Source: Thalassospira sp. (GTDB lineage: Bacteria; Pseudomonadota; Alphaproteobacteria; Rhodospirillales; Thalassospiraceae). Taken from it: 64,000 nucleotides of DNA. Below the pieces are notes generated by a model, which was not told the DNA's origin, made no database searches, and worked only from the letters and a program-made list of their open reading frames with translations. A program made the translations under genes and the position numbers. Shown one piece after another: positions 45,746 to 56,192 of the stretch. Each line of letters begins with the position of its first letter. Position 1 is the stretch's first letter. Where the stretch lies: positions 121,127 through 185,126 of the forward strand of contig NZ_JAUYHK010000002.1 in the NCBI RefSeq assembly GCF_030690045.1, written 5' to 3'.

Positions 45746-47023
45746 GTGAAATTCGCCAGTTTCTTCGTCCTGTTCGCCAACGCATTTTCCGCCGGGATGA
45801 TGTTTTTGGCCAGTGTCTTTATCTCGCGATATGGCGGGCAGGAACTGTTTGGCTTTTTTAGCGTCGTTCTCGGATTGATTATTACCGCCACTCCTGTTGC
45901 GACATTCGGGATGGATGCTGCAATTGTCCGGTTCTTGCCTAAATACAGGCAGGAAGGCCGCAAAAACCTTGTCAGTGGCATGCAGCGTTTCGTCCTGTTG
46001 TTTTCTGGCTTTCTCTCAATCCTGGGTGGCGCGATTTTGTGCGGCATCCTGATTTATATTCGCGACTATTCGTGGTGGATCGGATTGTCAGCCGGAATAT
46101 GTTTGCCGCTTTCAGTCGGTCTTGCGGTTATGCAAAGCGCGATCCGTGCCGATGCAAATGTATCAAGAGCTGTTGCCAGCGAGGCGATTGCACGACCATT
46201 CGCATTTGGTACAATATTGCTACTGCTACAGTTTGCCCTGACCGAGAAGCTTACCTTGCTTTCCATCATTGGTGCTTATGCTGCCGCACTTTTTTTCGCC
46301 AATATGACGTGCCTATGGCTGGTGATAAAGGGGCGGCATATCAACTGGCAAGGGCATTTTAATATTGGAATGAAAGAAATTCGCCATTGGCTGCAGCTTG
46401 GATGGAATGTTCTTTTCTCTAATTTGTCGATAGCACTTCTTAATCAGTCCCCGGTTATTCTTGCCGGTATGCTCCTCTCCGCATTTGATGCTGGCGAACT
46501 TGGTGCTGTCATGCGCCTTGCCATGCTGGTTGCATTTGCACTTACAGCGGTTAATTCGGTCATAACACCTTTTCTTTCAAAGGCTATGGCAGCAGGTAAC
46601 AACAAAGAATTGCAGTCTCTGGTAACCAGGGCAACGGCTTTTTCCATGGCTGTTGCATTGCCGGTTTGCACAGTTTTCTATGTATTTGCTCCTTTTTTGC
46701 TATCTGTATTTGGGGATGCTTACCAAGGGGCTGTGTCATATTTGCGCATGATGTTGATTGCATACATCATTCATGCTGCCGCGGGGCCGGGGATTTCCTT
46801 GCTTAATATGACAGGAATCCACCGGGCTGCGACCAAAATCGTTGCAGTCTGGGCGGTTGTCACGTTGGTTGGATTGTTTGTTGCCATGCAACAATATGGT
46901 CTGGGCGGAGGTGTGACCGTCGCATCTTTGTCGATTGCCGGATATCCGGTGATGCTTGCGATACTGTGCCGGAAAACACTTGGTATCGACCCGACGCTAA
47001 TGTCAGTACGCAATCTGTTTTGA
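45746..47023 (+). CDS. Polysaccharide/oligosaccharide flippase (Wzx/MATE-like)
   Basis: 425 residues with about 12-14 hydrophobic helices, starting KFASFFVLFANAFSAGMMFLASVFISRYGGQELFGFFSVVLGL. The pattern is that of polysaccharide biosynthesis transporters (PST/Wzx). It probably moves lipid-linked glycan units across the inner membrane. It directly follows the epimerase gene. Base composition is noticeably AT-richer (about 40% GC in one sampled line), as for the low-GC glycosyltransferases, suggesting acquisition by transfer. Confidence 0.85.
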   Translation: MKFASFFVLFANAFSAGMMFLASVFISRYGGQELFGFFSVVLGLIITATPVATFGMDAAIVRFLPKYRQEGRKNLVSGMQRFVLLFSGFLSILGGAILCGILIYIRDYSWWIGLSAGICLPLSVGLAVMQSAIRADANVSRAVASEAIARPFAFGTILLLLQFALTEKLTLLSIIGAYAAALFFANMTCLWLVIKGRHINWQGHFNIGMKEIRHWLQLGWNVLFSNLSIALLNQSPVILAGMLLSAFDAGELGAVMRLAMLVAFALTAVNSVITPFLSKAMAAGNNKELQSLVTRATAFSMAVALPVCTVFYVFAPFLLSVFGDAYQGAVSYLRMMLIAYIIHAAAGPGISLLNMTGIHRAATKIVAVWAVVTLVGLFVAMQQYGLGGGVTVASLSIAGYPVMLAILCRKTLGIDPTLMSVRNLF

Positions 47024-47106
47024 GAAATCTGGGGCGAGACAAGACGTCTGTATTATCCCGAAGCTAACCTGTTGCCGCCATCGGGCAATAATGTCGATTT
47101 TGGAAA

Positions 47107-47181
<75 letters not shown>

Positions 47182-47204
47182 ATGATGCAGGGCGGGGTGG
47201 GAAA

Positions 47205-47279
<75 letters not shown>

Positions 47280-47451
47280 AAGAACCCTTGCAGTGCGGGC
47301 GGGTTATAGGCTACTGCCTAGCGTCTGGTCAAGCCCGAATATGTGCGCAAAGTGCCGGAAGGTTCCGGTCTTGCCTTTCACCGGGTTCAAGCCGTTTTGC
47401 AAGGCAGGCCTGACCATTGGTGGAAACAGAAAATTATCAGCAGATTGTCAG

Positions 47452-47652
47452 ATGACCCCAAAAAAGAAACAACCCAAACCGATCCCCTCACCCCAGCGCC
47501 TGAAACGTGAGGCCGAAGCCCTGCGCGCCAATCTGGCACGGCGCAAGCAACAGCAAAGATCGCGCAAGGCCGATGACGACAATAATGGCAGTGACAATGA
47601 TGATGCCAATCTGTCCGAGGCCGCAGATGATGGTGACGACAAGGCATCCTGA
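47452..47652 (+). CDS. Conserved small basic/acidic protein near murA
   Basis: 66 residues: a basic half (PKKKQPKPIPSPQRLKREAE, ALRANLARRKQQQRSRK) and an acidic tail rich in Asp and Asn. The LRANLARRKQQ pattern recalls the small unnamed proteins encoded upstream of murA in many alphaproteobacteria. Function is unknown. ATG 47452 is chosen as the only sensible start after the tRNA genes; the frame is open further upstream but covers them. Confidence 0.6.
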   Translation: MTPKKKQPKPIPSPQRLKREAEALRANLARRKQQQRSRKADDDNNGSDNDDANLSEAADDGDDKAS

Positions 47653-47764
47653 CGACAAAAAATCATCGCCAAATCCATGACGGTGCATCGGCTGGTTGAT
47701 CTTGCAGGCCCGGGGCGGGTAAAACGATGGGCGCAAGGGCAAATTTAAAACAGAGGGCGTGAAA

Positions 47765-48319
47765 ATGTCGGTACGGCCAGATCACTGGATACGCCAGCAG
47801 GCGCAGGAAAACGGCATGATCGAGCCGTTTGTGGACGGGTTCCGCCGAGAAGGTGTGATTTCCTACGGTGTCAGTTCCTATGGCTATGACGCCCGTGTCG
47901 CCGATGAATTCAAAATTTTCACCAATGTCGATTCGGTGATTGTCGATCCCAAGAATTTTTCCGATCAGGGGTTTGTCAACCGTCAGACCGATGTCTGCGT
48001 GATCCCGCCCAACAGTTTCGCCCTGGCGCGCACGGTGGAATATTTCCGCATTCCGCGCGACACACTGGTCATTTGTCTGGGAAAATCGACCTATGCGCGG
48101 TGTGGTATTATCGTCAATGTCACGCCGCTGGAACCGGAATGGGAAGGGCATGTGACGCTGGAATTTTCCAATACCACGCCGTTGCCCGCCAAAATTTACG
48201 CCAATGAAGGGGCCTGTCAGTTTATTTTCCTGAAAGCCGACAGCCTGTGCGAAACCTCCTATGCGGATCGCGCCGGAAAATATATGGGCCAGAAAGGTGT
48301 GACATTGCCGCGTTTGTGA
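47765..48319 (+). CDS. dcd: dCTP deaminase
   Basis: 184 residues. It converts dCTP to dUTP for thymidylate synthesis. The sequence has the family core [18 protein letters not shown], the catalytic region [46 protein letters not shown] with the conserved Glu in TLEFSN, and a C-terminal [15 protein letters not shown] 47765 gives [10 protein letters not shown], the expected start; GTG 47759 is possible. Confidence 0.96.
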   Translation: MSVRPDHWIRQQAQENGMIEPFVDGFRREGVISYGVSSYGYDARVADEFKIFTNVDSVIVDPKNFSDQGFVNRQTDVCVIPPNSFALARTVEYFRIPRDTLVICLGKSTYARCGIIVNVTPLEPEWEGHVTLEFSNTTPLPAKIYANEGACQFIFLKADSLCETSYADRAGKYMGQKGVTLPRL

Positions 48320-48379
48320 TAAACGCAGCACGCACACAGACAAAATTGTCGCGCACAGGCGCGACCGGATGAGGATTGA

Positions 48380-49666
48380 ATGGACAAGATCAAGATTTCC
48401 GGTGGTCGCCGGTTGCAGGGTAAAATCGCCATTGGCGGTGCCAAGAATGCCGCCCTGCCATTGATGGCCGCCAGCCTGCTGACAGACGACACCCTGTCGC
48501 TGTCAAATTTGCCGCATCTGGACGATATCACGTCGATGGCCAAATTGCTGACCCAGCATGGTGTGTCCCTGCATCTGAACGGTCATGCACCCAATGGCGG
48601 CCATACCGGTCGGGTTCTGGACATGCGGGCAAAGGAAATCGTTTCGACCACCGCCCCCTATGATCTGGTTCGTAAAATGCGGGCATCGGTGCTGGTTCTG
48701 GGGCCGCTGGTTGCCCGTTGCGGCGTTGCCCGCGTGTCCTTGCCTGGTGGCTGTGCGATTGGCAACCGCCCGGTTGATTTGCACCTCAAGGCGCTGGAAG
48801 CAATGGGCGCTGAAATCATCCTGACCGAGGGATATATCGAGGCGCGTGCGCCCGAAGGCCTGAAGGGCGGCCATATCCTGTTTCCGCAAGTCACCGTCGG
48901 TGGCACCGAAAATGCCCTGATGGCGGCATCGCTGGCCGACGGGGTGACGGTGATTGCCAATGCCGCACGGGAACCTGAAATTATTGATCTGGCGCATTGT
49001 CTGGTGGCGATGGGCGCTGAAATTGACGGGATCGGCACCGATACCCTGAAAGTCACCGGCAAGCCGCGCCTGCACGGGGCGGAATATTCGGTGGTGCCGG
49101 ACCGCATTGAAACCGGCACCTATGCAATTGCCGCCGCCATTACCGGTGGCGAGATTGAACTGACCGGCACCCGGATCGATCTGGTCGAAGCCCTGATCGA
49201 TGTCATGCGGATGGCCGGGGTGGTGGTTGAGGCAACCGACACGGGCATGATCGTGCGCGGCAACCGTGCGACCCTGAAAGGGGTCGATGTGATGACCGAA
49301 CCCTTTCCCGGTTTCCCGACGGACATGCAGGCGCAATTCATGGCGCTGATGGCGGTGGCCAATGGCGCATCCATGATCACGGAAACCATTTTTGAAAACC
49401 GGTTCATGCATGTGCCGGAATTAAGCCGCATGGGTACGGACATCAATGTGCATGGCCGTTCGGCAATCGTGCGCGGTGTGTCAAAATTGTCCGGTGCCGA
49501 AGTCATGGCAACCGATTTGCGGGCATCGGTATCGATGGTGCTGGCCGGGTTGGCCGCCGAAGGCGAAACCGTGATCAGCCGGGTTTATCATCTGGATCGC
49601 GGCTATGAACGGCTGGAAGAAAAGCTGGCGGCCTGCGGCGCGCAGATCGAACGGGTCAAGGGATAA
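48380..49666 (+). CDS. murA: UDP-N-acetylglucosamine 1-carboxyvinyltransferase
   Basis: 428 residues. It is the first committed enzyme of peptidoglycan synthesis, adding enolpyruvate from PEP to UDP-GlcNAc. The catalytic and fosfomycin-target cysteine is C125 in [34 protein letters not shown] and [19 protein letters not shown] match the family ends. It starts 60 bp after dcd and is followed by hisG. Confidence 0.97.
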   Translation: MDKIKISGGRRLQGKIAIGGAKNAALPLMAASLLTDDTLSLSNLPHLDDITSMAKLLTQHGVSLHLNGHAPNGGHTGRVLDMRAKEIVSTTAPYDLVRKMRASVLVLGPLVARCGVARVSLPGGCAIGNRPVDLHLKALEAMGAEIILTEGYIEARAPEGLKGGHILFPQVTVGGTENALMAASLADGVTVIANAAREPEIIDLAHCLVAMGAEIDGIGTDTLKVTGKPRLHGAEYSVVPDRIETGTYAIAAAITGGEIELTGTRIDLVEALIDVMRMAGVVVEATDTGMIVRGNRATLKGVDVMTEPFPGFPTDMQAQFMALMAVANGASMITETIFENRFMHVPELSRMGTDINVHGRSAIVRGVSKLSGAEVMATDLRASVSMVLAGLAAEGETVISRVYHLDRGYERLEEKLAACGAQIERVKG

Positions 49667-49725
49667 CGGCACGGGGCATCATTGCCCCGCAGGTCGGATT
49701 GAAATGCATGCAAGGCGAACAAGTG

Positions 49726-50388
49726 ATGAGTGACGACGCAAAGCTGGTGCTGGCCCTGCCCAAGGGCCGCATTCTTGACGAGGTAATGCCGCTGGTCCGG
49801 TCCGCCGGGATCGAACCCGAGGCCGCCTTTGACGACCCGAAATCCCGGGCGCTGCGTTTTGCCACCAACCATCCCAATATCGATATCATCCGGGTGCGCA
49901 GTTTTGATGTTGCGACCTTTGTGGCCTTTGGCGCCGCCCATATCGGGGTGTGCGGCAATGATGTGCTGATGGAATTTGATTATTCCGAAATTTATGCGCC
50001 GCTGGATCTCAATATCGGTCATTGCCGTCTGGCCGTGGCGGAACTCGAAGAAATGGTCGAGGGCGATGATCCGTCGCGCTGGTCGCATGTCCGGGTTGCC
50101 ACCAAATATCCGCATGTGACCCGCCGTCATTTTGCGGCACGCGGCGTTCAGGCCGAATGCATCAAACTGAATGGCGCGATGGAACTGGCCCCGACGCTGG
50201 GCCTGTGCCGCCGGATTGTCGATCTGGTGTCAACCGGCAATACCCTGCGCGCCAATGGCTTGCGTGAAATCGAACATATCGCCGATGTGACATCGCGCCT
50301 GATCGTCAACCGGGCGGCGCTGAAAACCCGCCCGACCGAAATTCAGCCGTGGATCGACCGTTTTTCCGAGGTGTGCAATGGTGCTTAG
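49726..50388 (+). CDS. hisG: ATP phosphoribosyltransferase, short form
   Basis: 220 residues. It catalyses the first step of histidine synthesis. [22 protein letters not shown] and the PRPP-binding [22 protein letters not shown] are clear. It lacks the C-terminal regulatory domain, so it is the short form that needs the HisZ subunit; hisZ is not in the window. ATG 49726 is preceded by AAGGCG. It overlaps hisD by 11 bp. Confidence 0.96.
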   Translation: MSDDAKLVLALPKGRILDEVMPLVRSAGIEPEAAFDDPKSRALRFATNHPNIDIIRVRSFDVATFVAFGAAHIGVCGNDVLMEFDYSEIYAPLDLNIGHCRLAVAELEEMVEGDDPSRWSHVRVATKYPHVTRRHFAARGVQAECIKLNGAMELAPTLGLCRRIVDLVSTGNTLRANGLREIEHIADVTSRLIVNRAALKTRPTEIQPWIDRFSEVCNGA

Positions 50389-51673
50389 ACTTTCCACGCG
50401 CGATGCGGATTTTGAATCCGCCTTTCAGAATCTTTTGGGGATGAAGCGCGAATCGGATGCCGATGTTGACGCCGTTGTCGCCGATATCATTGCTGATGTG
50501 CGCAAACGCGGCGATGCGGCGGTGGTCGAATATACCAACCGGTTTGACCGGGTGAATATCTCGGCCGCCGATATGGCAGTCAGCCGGGACGAGGTGGATG
50601 CGGCCCTGGCATCTATCGAGCCGGACTTGCTGGCGGCCCTGAAAACGGCGGCGACCCGCATTCGGGCCTATCACGCAAAACAGATGCCCGAAGATGCGCG
50701 CTATACCGATGCCGATGGCGTCGAACTGGGCTGGCGCTGGCGGGCGGTCTCGGCGGCGGGGCTTTATGTGCCGGGGGGGCTGGCGTCCTATCCGTCATCG
50801 GTTCTGATGAATGCCATTCCCGCCAAGGTCGCCGGGGTGGCGCGGCTGGTGATGGTGGTGCCGACCCCCGATGATAAAATGAACCCGCTGGTTCTGGCCG
50901 CTGCCCGCATTGCCGGGGTGGATGAAATTTACCGGATTGGCGGGGCGCAGGCGGTGGCCGCCCTTGCCTATGGCACCGAAACCATCAAACCGGTGGACAA
51001 GATCGTCGGGCCGGGCAATGCCTTTGTGGCGGCGGCCAAACGCCGGGTCTTCGGGCAGGTCGGTATTGATATGATCGCCGGGCCGTCGGAAATTCTGGTG
51101 GTGGCAGATGGCAGCAATGATCCGGCCTGGGTGGCGGCAGATTTGCTGTCGCAGGCGGAACATGACCCGGTGGCACAATCGATTTTGATTACCGATGATG
51201 CCGGCTTTGCCGACCGGGTTCAGGTGGCGATTGACAAACATCTGGAAACCCTGCCACGCGCCGAAATTGCCGGGGCAAGCTGGCGCGACTTTGGTGCAAT
51301 TGTTCTGGTTGATGATTTGTCGCAGGCTCCGGCACTGGTGGACCGGCTGGCACCGGAACATCTGGAACTGGCGGTGGATGACCCGGATGGCATGGCGGAT
51401 CAGATCCATCATGCCGGGGCGATTTTTCTGGGCCGCTACACGCCCGAGGCCATCGGCGATTATGTCGCCGGGCCAAACCATGTGTTGCCAACGGCACGAT
51501 CTGCGCGGTTTTCATCGGGGTTGGGCGTTCTGGATTTTGTCAAACGGTCGTCATTGATCAAATGCACGCCCGAGGCCCTGGCAAAAATTGGCCCGGCGGC
51601 AATCAGGCTGGCCGAAAGCGAAGGTTTGCAGGCGCATGGACTTTCAGTAGCGATCCGGTCCAACCGCATGTAA
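50378..51673 (+). CDS. hisD: Histidinol dehydrogenase
   Basis: 431 residues. It oxidises histidinol to histidine in two NAD-dependent steps with zinc. Segments [76 protein letters not shown] and SQAEHDP carry the conserved catalytic and metal residues. Its start overlaps hisG by 11 bp, so the two are translationally coupled. Confidence 0.97.
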   Translation: MVLRLSTRDADFESAFQNLLGMKRESDADVDAVVADIIADVRKRGDAAVVEYTNRFDRVNISAADMAVSRDEVDAALASIEPDLLAALKTAATRIRAYHAKQMPEDARYTDADGVELGWRWRAVSAAGLYVPGGLASYPSSVLMNAIPAKVAGVARLVMVVPTPDDKMNPLVLAAARIAGVDEIYRIGGAQAVAALAYGTETIKPVDKIVGPGNAFVAAAKRRVFGQVGIDMIAGPSEILVVADGSNDPAWVAADLLSQAEHDPVAQSILITDDAGFADRVQVAIDKHLETLPRAEIAGASWRDFGAIVLVDDLSQAPALVDRLAPEHLELAVDDPDGMADQIHHAGAIFLGRYTPEAIGDYVAGPNHVLPTARSARFSSGLGVLDFVKRSSLIKCTPEALAKIGPAAIRLAESEGLQAHGLSVAIRSNRM

Positions 51674-51711
51674 GCTGGGACTCAACAGGGGCAAAGGCGC
51701 AGGAGATAGAG

Positions 51712-52200
51712 ATGGCAACAGGCACATTAAACACCCAATCCATCGCCGGGATCTATCTGGACGAAAAATATACCGTCCGTCGCCGCCCCGAGGTCGAACA
51801 TGAACAGGCCGTGGCGATTTACGACCTGCTCGAAGACAATCATTTTGAACCGGCAGGCGGGTTTGAAGGCCCGTATTCTGTGCATCTGCGCATTGAGGAC
51901 AACCGCATCTATATGGATGTGCGCGGCGATAATGATGCAGAAAACCTGACCACCATCATCCTGCCGCTCACCCCGTTTCGCCGGATTGTCAAAGATTATT
52001 TCATGATCTGCGAAAGCTATTACGACGCGATCAAAAAGGCATCCGCCGCCCAGATCGAAACCATCGATATGGCCCGGCGCGGCCTGCATAACGAAGGGTC
52101 GGAACAACTGCGCGAATTGCTGGTTGACAAGGTGACCATCGACGAAAATACGGCGCGACGCCTGTTTACCCTTGTTTGTGTCCTTCATATTCGGGGTTAA
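51712..52200 (+). CDS. UPF0262 family protein
   Basis: 162 residues. The run YLDEKYTVRRRPEVEHEQAVAIYDLLEDNHFEP, then PLTPFRRIVKDYFMICESYYDAIK and the C-terminal DENTARRLFTLVCVLHIRG are typical of UPF0262 proteins, which lie next to hisD in many alphaproteobacteria. Function is unknown. The frame is open into hisD; ATG 51712 is chosen because of the family N-terminus and GGAGATAG upstream. Confidence 0.9.
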   Translation: MATGTLNTQSIAGIYLDEKYTVRRRPEVEHEQAVAIYDLLEDNHFEPAGGFEGPYSVHLRIEDNRIYMDVRGDNDAENLTTIILPLTPFRRIVKDYFMICESYYDAIKKASAAQIETIDMARRGLHNEGSEQLRELLVDKVTIDENTARRLFTLVCVLHIRG

Positions 52201-52209
52201 GGGACAGTG

Positions 52210-52653
52210 ATGGATGAGCTTCCCGGCGCCATCCTGTTTGCGTGCAGCTATAACGCGGTCCGGTCCGTGATGGCCTATGCCCTGATGCGGCATTATCATG
52301 GCAACCGTATCTATGTGGAGGCCTGCGGCCTGCGGGCCGGAAGCCCCGACGGCTTTGCCATCGCCGTGATGGATGAAATCGGGCTGGATATTTCAAAATA
52401 CAAACCCAAAACCTTTGACCAACTGGAAGACGGTTTTTTTGACCTGATCATTACCCTGTCACCAGAGGCACAGCACCGCGCCGTCGAAATGACCCGGACC
52501 ATGGCCTGCGATGTTGAATTCTGGAATACGTTTGACGCCACCATGGTCGAAGGATCGCGCGAAGTGCGGCTTGAGGCCTATCGTCAGGTCCGCGATCAGC
52601 TGAAAAAACGCATTTTGCAACGCTTCCCGGTCGGCCCCGCGCCAAGGGTTTAG
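52210..52653 (+). CDS. Low-molecular-weight phosphatase / arsenate reductase-like protein
   Basis: 147 residues. The CX5R loop CSYNAVRS near residue 11-18 is the phosphatase/arsenate-reductase signature of the low-molecular-weight tyrosine phosphatase fold. The family includes true phosphatases and thioredoxin-coupled arsenate reductases; the additional cysteines needed for arsenate reduction are not obvious, so a phosphatase is a fair guess. It starts 9 bp after the UPF0262 stop. GTG 52207 is an alternative start. Its 3' end overlaps the convergent GNAT gene by 4 bp. Confidence 0.83.
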   Translation: MDELPGAILFACSYNAVRSVMAYALMRHYHGNRIYVEACGLRAGSPDGFAIAVMDEIGLDISKYKPKTFDQLEDGFFDLIITLSPEAQHRAVEMTRTMACDVEFWNTFDATMVEGSREVRLEAYRQVRDQLKKRILQRFPVGPAPRV

Positions 52654-53144
52654 CCGGTCCGGGCAAGGGCCATGAAGGCATTCCCGTCCAGCACAAAAAT
52701 CCGTTCCTCATCTGCCGCCCGCATGCCGGTTTTGACATAAAATTTTTGCCCGGCCGCATTGCGGGCATCGACCGACAGCCGCAAATAGGCACACCCATCC
52801 GCATGGGCGCGGGCAACAGCACGGGCCAAAAGCCGTTGGGCAAATCCGCTGCCGCGCAAATCGGGGTCCACATACAAATCCTGAACATAAATGCCCGGTT
52901 TGCCGCGAAAGGTGGAATAGCTGGCAAAATAAAGACACAGCGCAACCGCGCGCCCGTCCTGTTCGCCAATCAGGGCCTGAAAGGCCGGTCGGGGGCCAAA
53001 ACCGTCCCGGGCGATGTCGTCCGCCGTGCTGGTGATCTTGCTGTCATGGCCGGTGGCCCTGGCAATGGCAACCAGCATGCGGTGAATGTCGGTGGCATCA
53101 TTGCGGTTTGCCGGGCGGATGGTCGGGGTGGGGGTAACGGGCAT
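52650..53144 (-). CDS. GNAT family N-acetyltransferase
   Basis: 164 residues. IRPANRNDATDIHRMLVAIAR starts the fold. The acetyl-CoA motif is in YVQDLYVDPDLRGSGFAQRLLARAVARA, followed by RLSVDARNAAGQKFYVKTGM. The substrate cannot be inferred. The frame extends to 53318, but ATG 53144 has GGAG upstream and starts the family's N-terminus. It is inserted between the his/phosphatase genes and infA on the opposite strand. Confidence 0.9.
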   Translation of the reverse strand: MPVTPTPTIRPANRNDATDIHRMLVAIARATGHDSKITSTADDIARDGFGPRPAFQALIGEQDGRAVALCLYFASYSTFRGKPGIYVQDLYVDPDLRGSGFAQRLLARAVARAHADGCAYLRLSVDARNAAGQKFYVKTGMRAADEERIFVLDGNAFMALARTG

Positions 53145-53316
53145 GACAGGCTCCGGGTTTGCATTTTGCGATATGCTACCCATATCCCGGTCAATATGCA
53201 CGCAACACAATGCCGGGGCGCGCTGTTTCCATGCGAAAGGGCTTGACCTTTTTGCGTGATCGGAGCAGTTTGCGCCAACCGGTAATTGGTGTTGCAGCAC
53301 AGAAGTTAGGAACCAC

Positions 53317-53535
53317 ATGGCTAAAGAAGACGTTATCGAGTTTCAGGGCACTATCACGGAACTTTTGCCCAATGCGATGTTTCGCGTGAAGCTGGACAAT
53401 GATCACGAAATTCTTGCCCACACATCGGGCAAGATGCGTAAAAACCGTATTCGCGTACTGGCGGGCGACCGTGTCAGCGTTGAAATGACGCCTTATGACC
53501 TGACCAAGGGTCGTATTACTTTCCGTTTCAAATAA
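53317..53535 (+). CDS. infA: Translation initiation factor IF-1
   Basis: 72 residues, the full OB-fold protein: [69 protein letters not shown]. It binds the ribosomal A site during initiation. AGGAACC is 5 bases upstream of ATG. Confidence 0.98.
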   Translation: MAKEDVIEFQGTITELLPNAMFRVKLDNDHEILAHTSGKMRKNRIRVLAGDRVSVEMTPYDLTKGRITFRFK

Positions 53536-53728
53536 TCCGGACTTTTCACGCGCAGCAGGATTTGACGGCATCGCCTGGCGCGCCGTAAAGTGTTTTGCGC
53601 CGATGTCTGTAAACTGCCCTGCCTGTTCTGTCATTCCAGCGGATGTGACGGACCGGGCATATGGGTGGTTTTGGCATGTGTGATCGAGTGTCAGAATGCC
53701 GGAATATGTTCCGGCGGGGGGATGCGAT

Positions 53729-54310
53729 TTGACCAAACTCATTCTGGCGTCTGCATCGCCACGCCGTCTTGAATTGCTGGCCCAGATCGGCATTGTCCCG
53801 ACGGCGGTGGTGCCGGCCGATATCGATGAAACGCCGTTGCGCGATGAATCGCCGCGCCGTCTTGCCCTGCGTCTGGCCGAACAAAAGGCCCGTGCGATTG
53901 CCGGGGATCATGCCGGTTGTTTCATTCTGGCCGCCGATACGGTGGTTGCCTGCGGTCAGCGCGAACTGGGCAAGGCCGCCGATGCGGACGAAGCCGGAAA
54001 ATTCCTGAAACTTCTGGCCGGGCGGCGGCACCGGGTTTATGGCGGCATTTGTGTGATTGCGCCGGGCGGCACGGTACGCACCCGAGTTGTCGAAACACGG
54101 GTAATTTTCCGCCGTCTGGACGAAGGCGATCTGGCGCGCTATATCGCCAGCGACGAATGGCGCGGCAAGGCCGGTGCCTATGGCATTCAGGGGCTGGCCG
54201 CAACCTTCATCCGCGATATTGCCGGGTCATACAGCAATGTCGTGGGCCTGTCGCTTTATGATGCCGATGCAATGTTGCGCGGGCTGGGATTCTGGCCAAA
54301 GGAAACCTGA
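53729..54310 (+). CDS. maf: Maf family nucleotide pyrophosphatase
   Basis: 193 residues from TTG 53729. Maf proteins hydrolyse non-canonical or modified NTPs (for example dTTP/UTP or m7GTP). TKLILASASPRRLELLAQIG is the standard N-terminus. AADTVVACGQRELGKAADADEA and YGGICVIAPGG follow, and GKAGAYGIQGLAATFIRDIAGSYSNVVGL is the conserved C-terminal core. The TTG start with a G-rich site upstream matches the family better than ATG 53696. It precedes the RNase E/G gene. Confidence 0.93.
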   Translation: MTKLILASASPRRLELLAQIGIVPTAVVPADIDETPLRDESPRRLALRLAEQKARAIAGDHAGCFILAADTVVACGQRELGKAADADEAGKFLKLLAGRRHRVYGGICVIAPGGTVRTRVVETRVIFRRLDEGDLARYIASDEWRGKAGAYGIQGLAATFIRDIAGSYSNVVGLSLYDADAMLRGLGFWPKET

Positions 54311-54311
54311 T

Positions 54312-55727
54312 ATGACGCCGACAGATGTGGCGCAAACCCGGCTTTTGATTGATGCCGTGACGGCAGAACGCCGGGTGGCGCAAATCTGTGCGGGCCGTCT
54401 GGACCGGCTATTGATTGACCGGGGTGGTCCGGCGCGCTTTGACGTGCATGTCGGGCGGGTCCGCCGGGTGTTGCCGGAAATAAAGGCGGCGATGGTCGCC
54501 CTTGACGGGGTGGCCGACGGATTGTTGCCCTTTGATCGCAGCGACGGCCCCCTTCATGAAGGCCAGTGGGTGATTGTGCAAATCGCGCGTCTGGGATTTG
54601 AAGACAAGGGGCCGAAACTGACCGGACGGATTTCGCTGGAAGGTCTGGGGCTGATTTACCGGCCGCATGGCGGGGTGATTGACGTCCCGCGCAAGCTGAA
54701 AGACGAGGCCCGCCGCGATCAGTTGACCGCCCTGTTGCGCCGCCTTGCCGCCGAAGGTGAAAGCCTGACCTTGCGCAGTGTGGCGCTGGACTGGCCCGAT
54801 ACGGCGATTGAGGGTGAATTCAAACGGCTGCGCCAGATCTGGCGCGACAGCCTTGCCGCCCAAAAAATCGCAACCGGCCCCAAACAGATTTTTCAGGCCC
54901 TGTCGGATGCCGATCAGCTGATCGAACGACATGTCATGCAGGGTGGGGCCTGTGTGGTCGATGGGGCGGCAGAACATATCCGCCTGCGCGGTTATTTGCG
55001 GGCGCTGGGCGTGGAGGATGCGGATATCGCGGTGCATCGCGGCCCGTCCCTGTTGTTTGATCATGAGGGTGTCGAAGAACAGATCGAGGTCGCCCTTGGC
55101 ACAAGGGTCGATCTGGGCGACGGGGCGTGGCTGGCGATTGACGAAGCCACGGCATTATGCGCCATAGACATCAATGGCGGCGGCGCGGATGCCGGGGACA
55201 ATGCCGGGCAACGCGCCCTTGCAATCAATTGCCGGGCGGCAACGGAAATTGTCCGCCAGGTGCGGCTGCGCAATATCGGCGGCCTTGTGGTGATTGATCC
55301 GTTGCGCATGGCCGCACGTCCGGCCCGCGACCGGTTTGAACAGGTCCTGCGCGATGCCTTTGGCGACGAAATGACCGGCAATGTCCAGATCGGCGGTTTT
55401 ACCCGTCTCGGCCTCTATGAATTCAGCCGCCAGCGCAGCGGTGTTTCGCTATCGGCCCGGTTTTTTGCCGGTTCTGCACCGCGCCCGCTTTTATCGGTGG
55501 CCGCACGGGCAGGTATCCTGCGCGCAATCATTGCCCGGATGCGGTCCCAACCGGCGGGCCGGTATCAGGTCTGGGTGCCGCCGGGAATGGCCGCGCAATT
55601 GCAATCCGATCCGCAATCCTTGCGCCTGTTGCAGGAAAGCATGGGAACCGTGCCGCAAATTGGCGACAGGCCGGATTTGACGGATATGGAAGTTATCGTC
55701 GAACGCATTCGCGATCAGGAAGGATAG
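54312..55727 (+). CDS. Ribonuclease E/G family protein, short form
   Basis: 471 residues. An N-terminal S1-like domain (GRVRRVLPEIKAAMVALDGVADG) leads to a DNase I-like catalytic region. Conserved acidic residues are in CAIDINGGGAD and LVVIDPLRM, corresponding to the metal site of RNase E. The CPxC zinc-link motif used for dimer assembly in RNase E/G was not seen, and the second motif has Pro where Phe is usual. The gene begins 1 bp after maf and is followed after 3 bp by yacG. This is the standard alphaproteobacterial order. Confidence 0.88.
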   Translation: MTPTDVAQTRLLIDAVTAERRVAQICAGRLDRLLIDRGGPARFDVHVGRVRRVLPEIKAAMVALDGVADGLLPFDRSDGPLHEGQWVIVQIARLGFEDKGPKLTGRISLEGLGLIYRPHGGVIDVPRKLKDEARRDQLTALLRRLAAEGESLTLRSVALDWPDTAIEGEFKRLRQIWRDSLAAQKIATGPKQIFQALSDADQLIERHVMQGGACVVDGAAEHIRLRGYLRALGVEDADIAVHRGPSLLFDHEGVEEQIEVALGTRVDLGDGAWLAIDEATALCAIDINGGGADAGDNAGQRALAINCRAATEIVRQVRLRNIGGLVVIDPLRMAARPARDRFEQVLRDAFGDEMTGNVQIGGFTRLGLYEFSRQRSGVSLSARFFAGSAPRPLLSVAARAGILRAIIARMRSQPAGRYQVWVPPGMAAQLQSDPQSLRLLQESMGTVPQIGDRPDLTDMEVIVERIRDQEG

Positions 55728-55730
55728 AAA

Positions 55731-55913
55731 ATGGCAGCAGGACAGTCAAAATGCACGATGTGCGGCAAGCCGGTGGATGAAAAATACCACCCGTTTTGCT
55801 CGAAACGATGTGCCGATCTGGATCTGGGAAAATGGCTGGGGGGCGGCTATGCGATCCCGGCAACCGAGGCACCGGACGATCTCGAAGAACTCGATGATGA
55901 AGACGAATTTTAA
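55731..55913 (+). CDS. yacG: DNA gyrase inhibitor YacG (zinc-binding)
   Basis: 60 residues. The zinc motif CTMCGKPVDEKYHPFCSKRCADLDLGKWL has the four ligand cysteines, followed by GGGYAIPA and an acidic tail. YacG binds gyrase and can block DNA binding. It is the last protein gene of the block before tRNA-Phe. Confidence 0.95.
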   Translation: MAAGQSKCTMCGKPVDEKYHPFCSKRCADLDLGKWLGGGYAIPATEAPDDLEELDDEDEF

Positions 55914-56004
55914 GGCGAAAAAAATGCGTTTTGAGGCTGGACAAGCCCCAAACGAGCTAGTATAACCCCGCTCGTTCCGCAGGGAACGCTCCGGAAACGG
56001 AAAT

Positions 56005-56080
56005 GCCCGGATAGCTCAGTTGGTAGAGCAGTGGACTGAAAATCCGCGTGTCGGTGGTTCGAATCCGCCTCCGGGCACCA
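56005..56080 (+). tRNA. tRNA-Phe (anticodon GAA)
   Basis: 76 bases including encoded CCA. Acceptor GCCCGGA / TCCGGGC, D-arm GCTC...GAGC, anticodon arm GTGGA-CTGAAAA-TCCGC with GAA, T-loop GGTTCGAATCC. Confidence 0.97.
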
Positions 56081-56101
56081 CCTTTTGGTGGACCCCAAAA
56101 C

Positions 56102-56128
56102 AACCTGGCCCTGGCCGGGTTTTTTTGT
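56102..56128 (+). terminator. Terminator after tRNA-Phe
   Basis: AACCTGGCC / GGCCGGGTT stem with a 2-base loop and one mismatch, followed by seven T, 21 bases after the tRNA. Confidence 0.75.
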
Positions 56129-56192
56129 GCCTGAAATCCGGGGAGGCCGGTCGGCCGGACGAGGCACAAATGCCCCGCCCGCCATCATCGTT

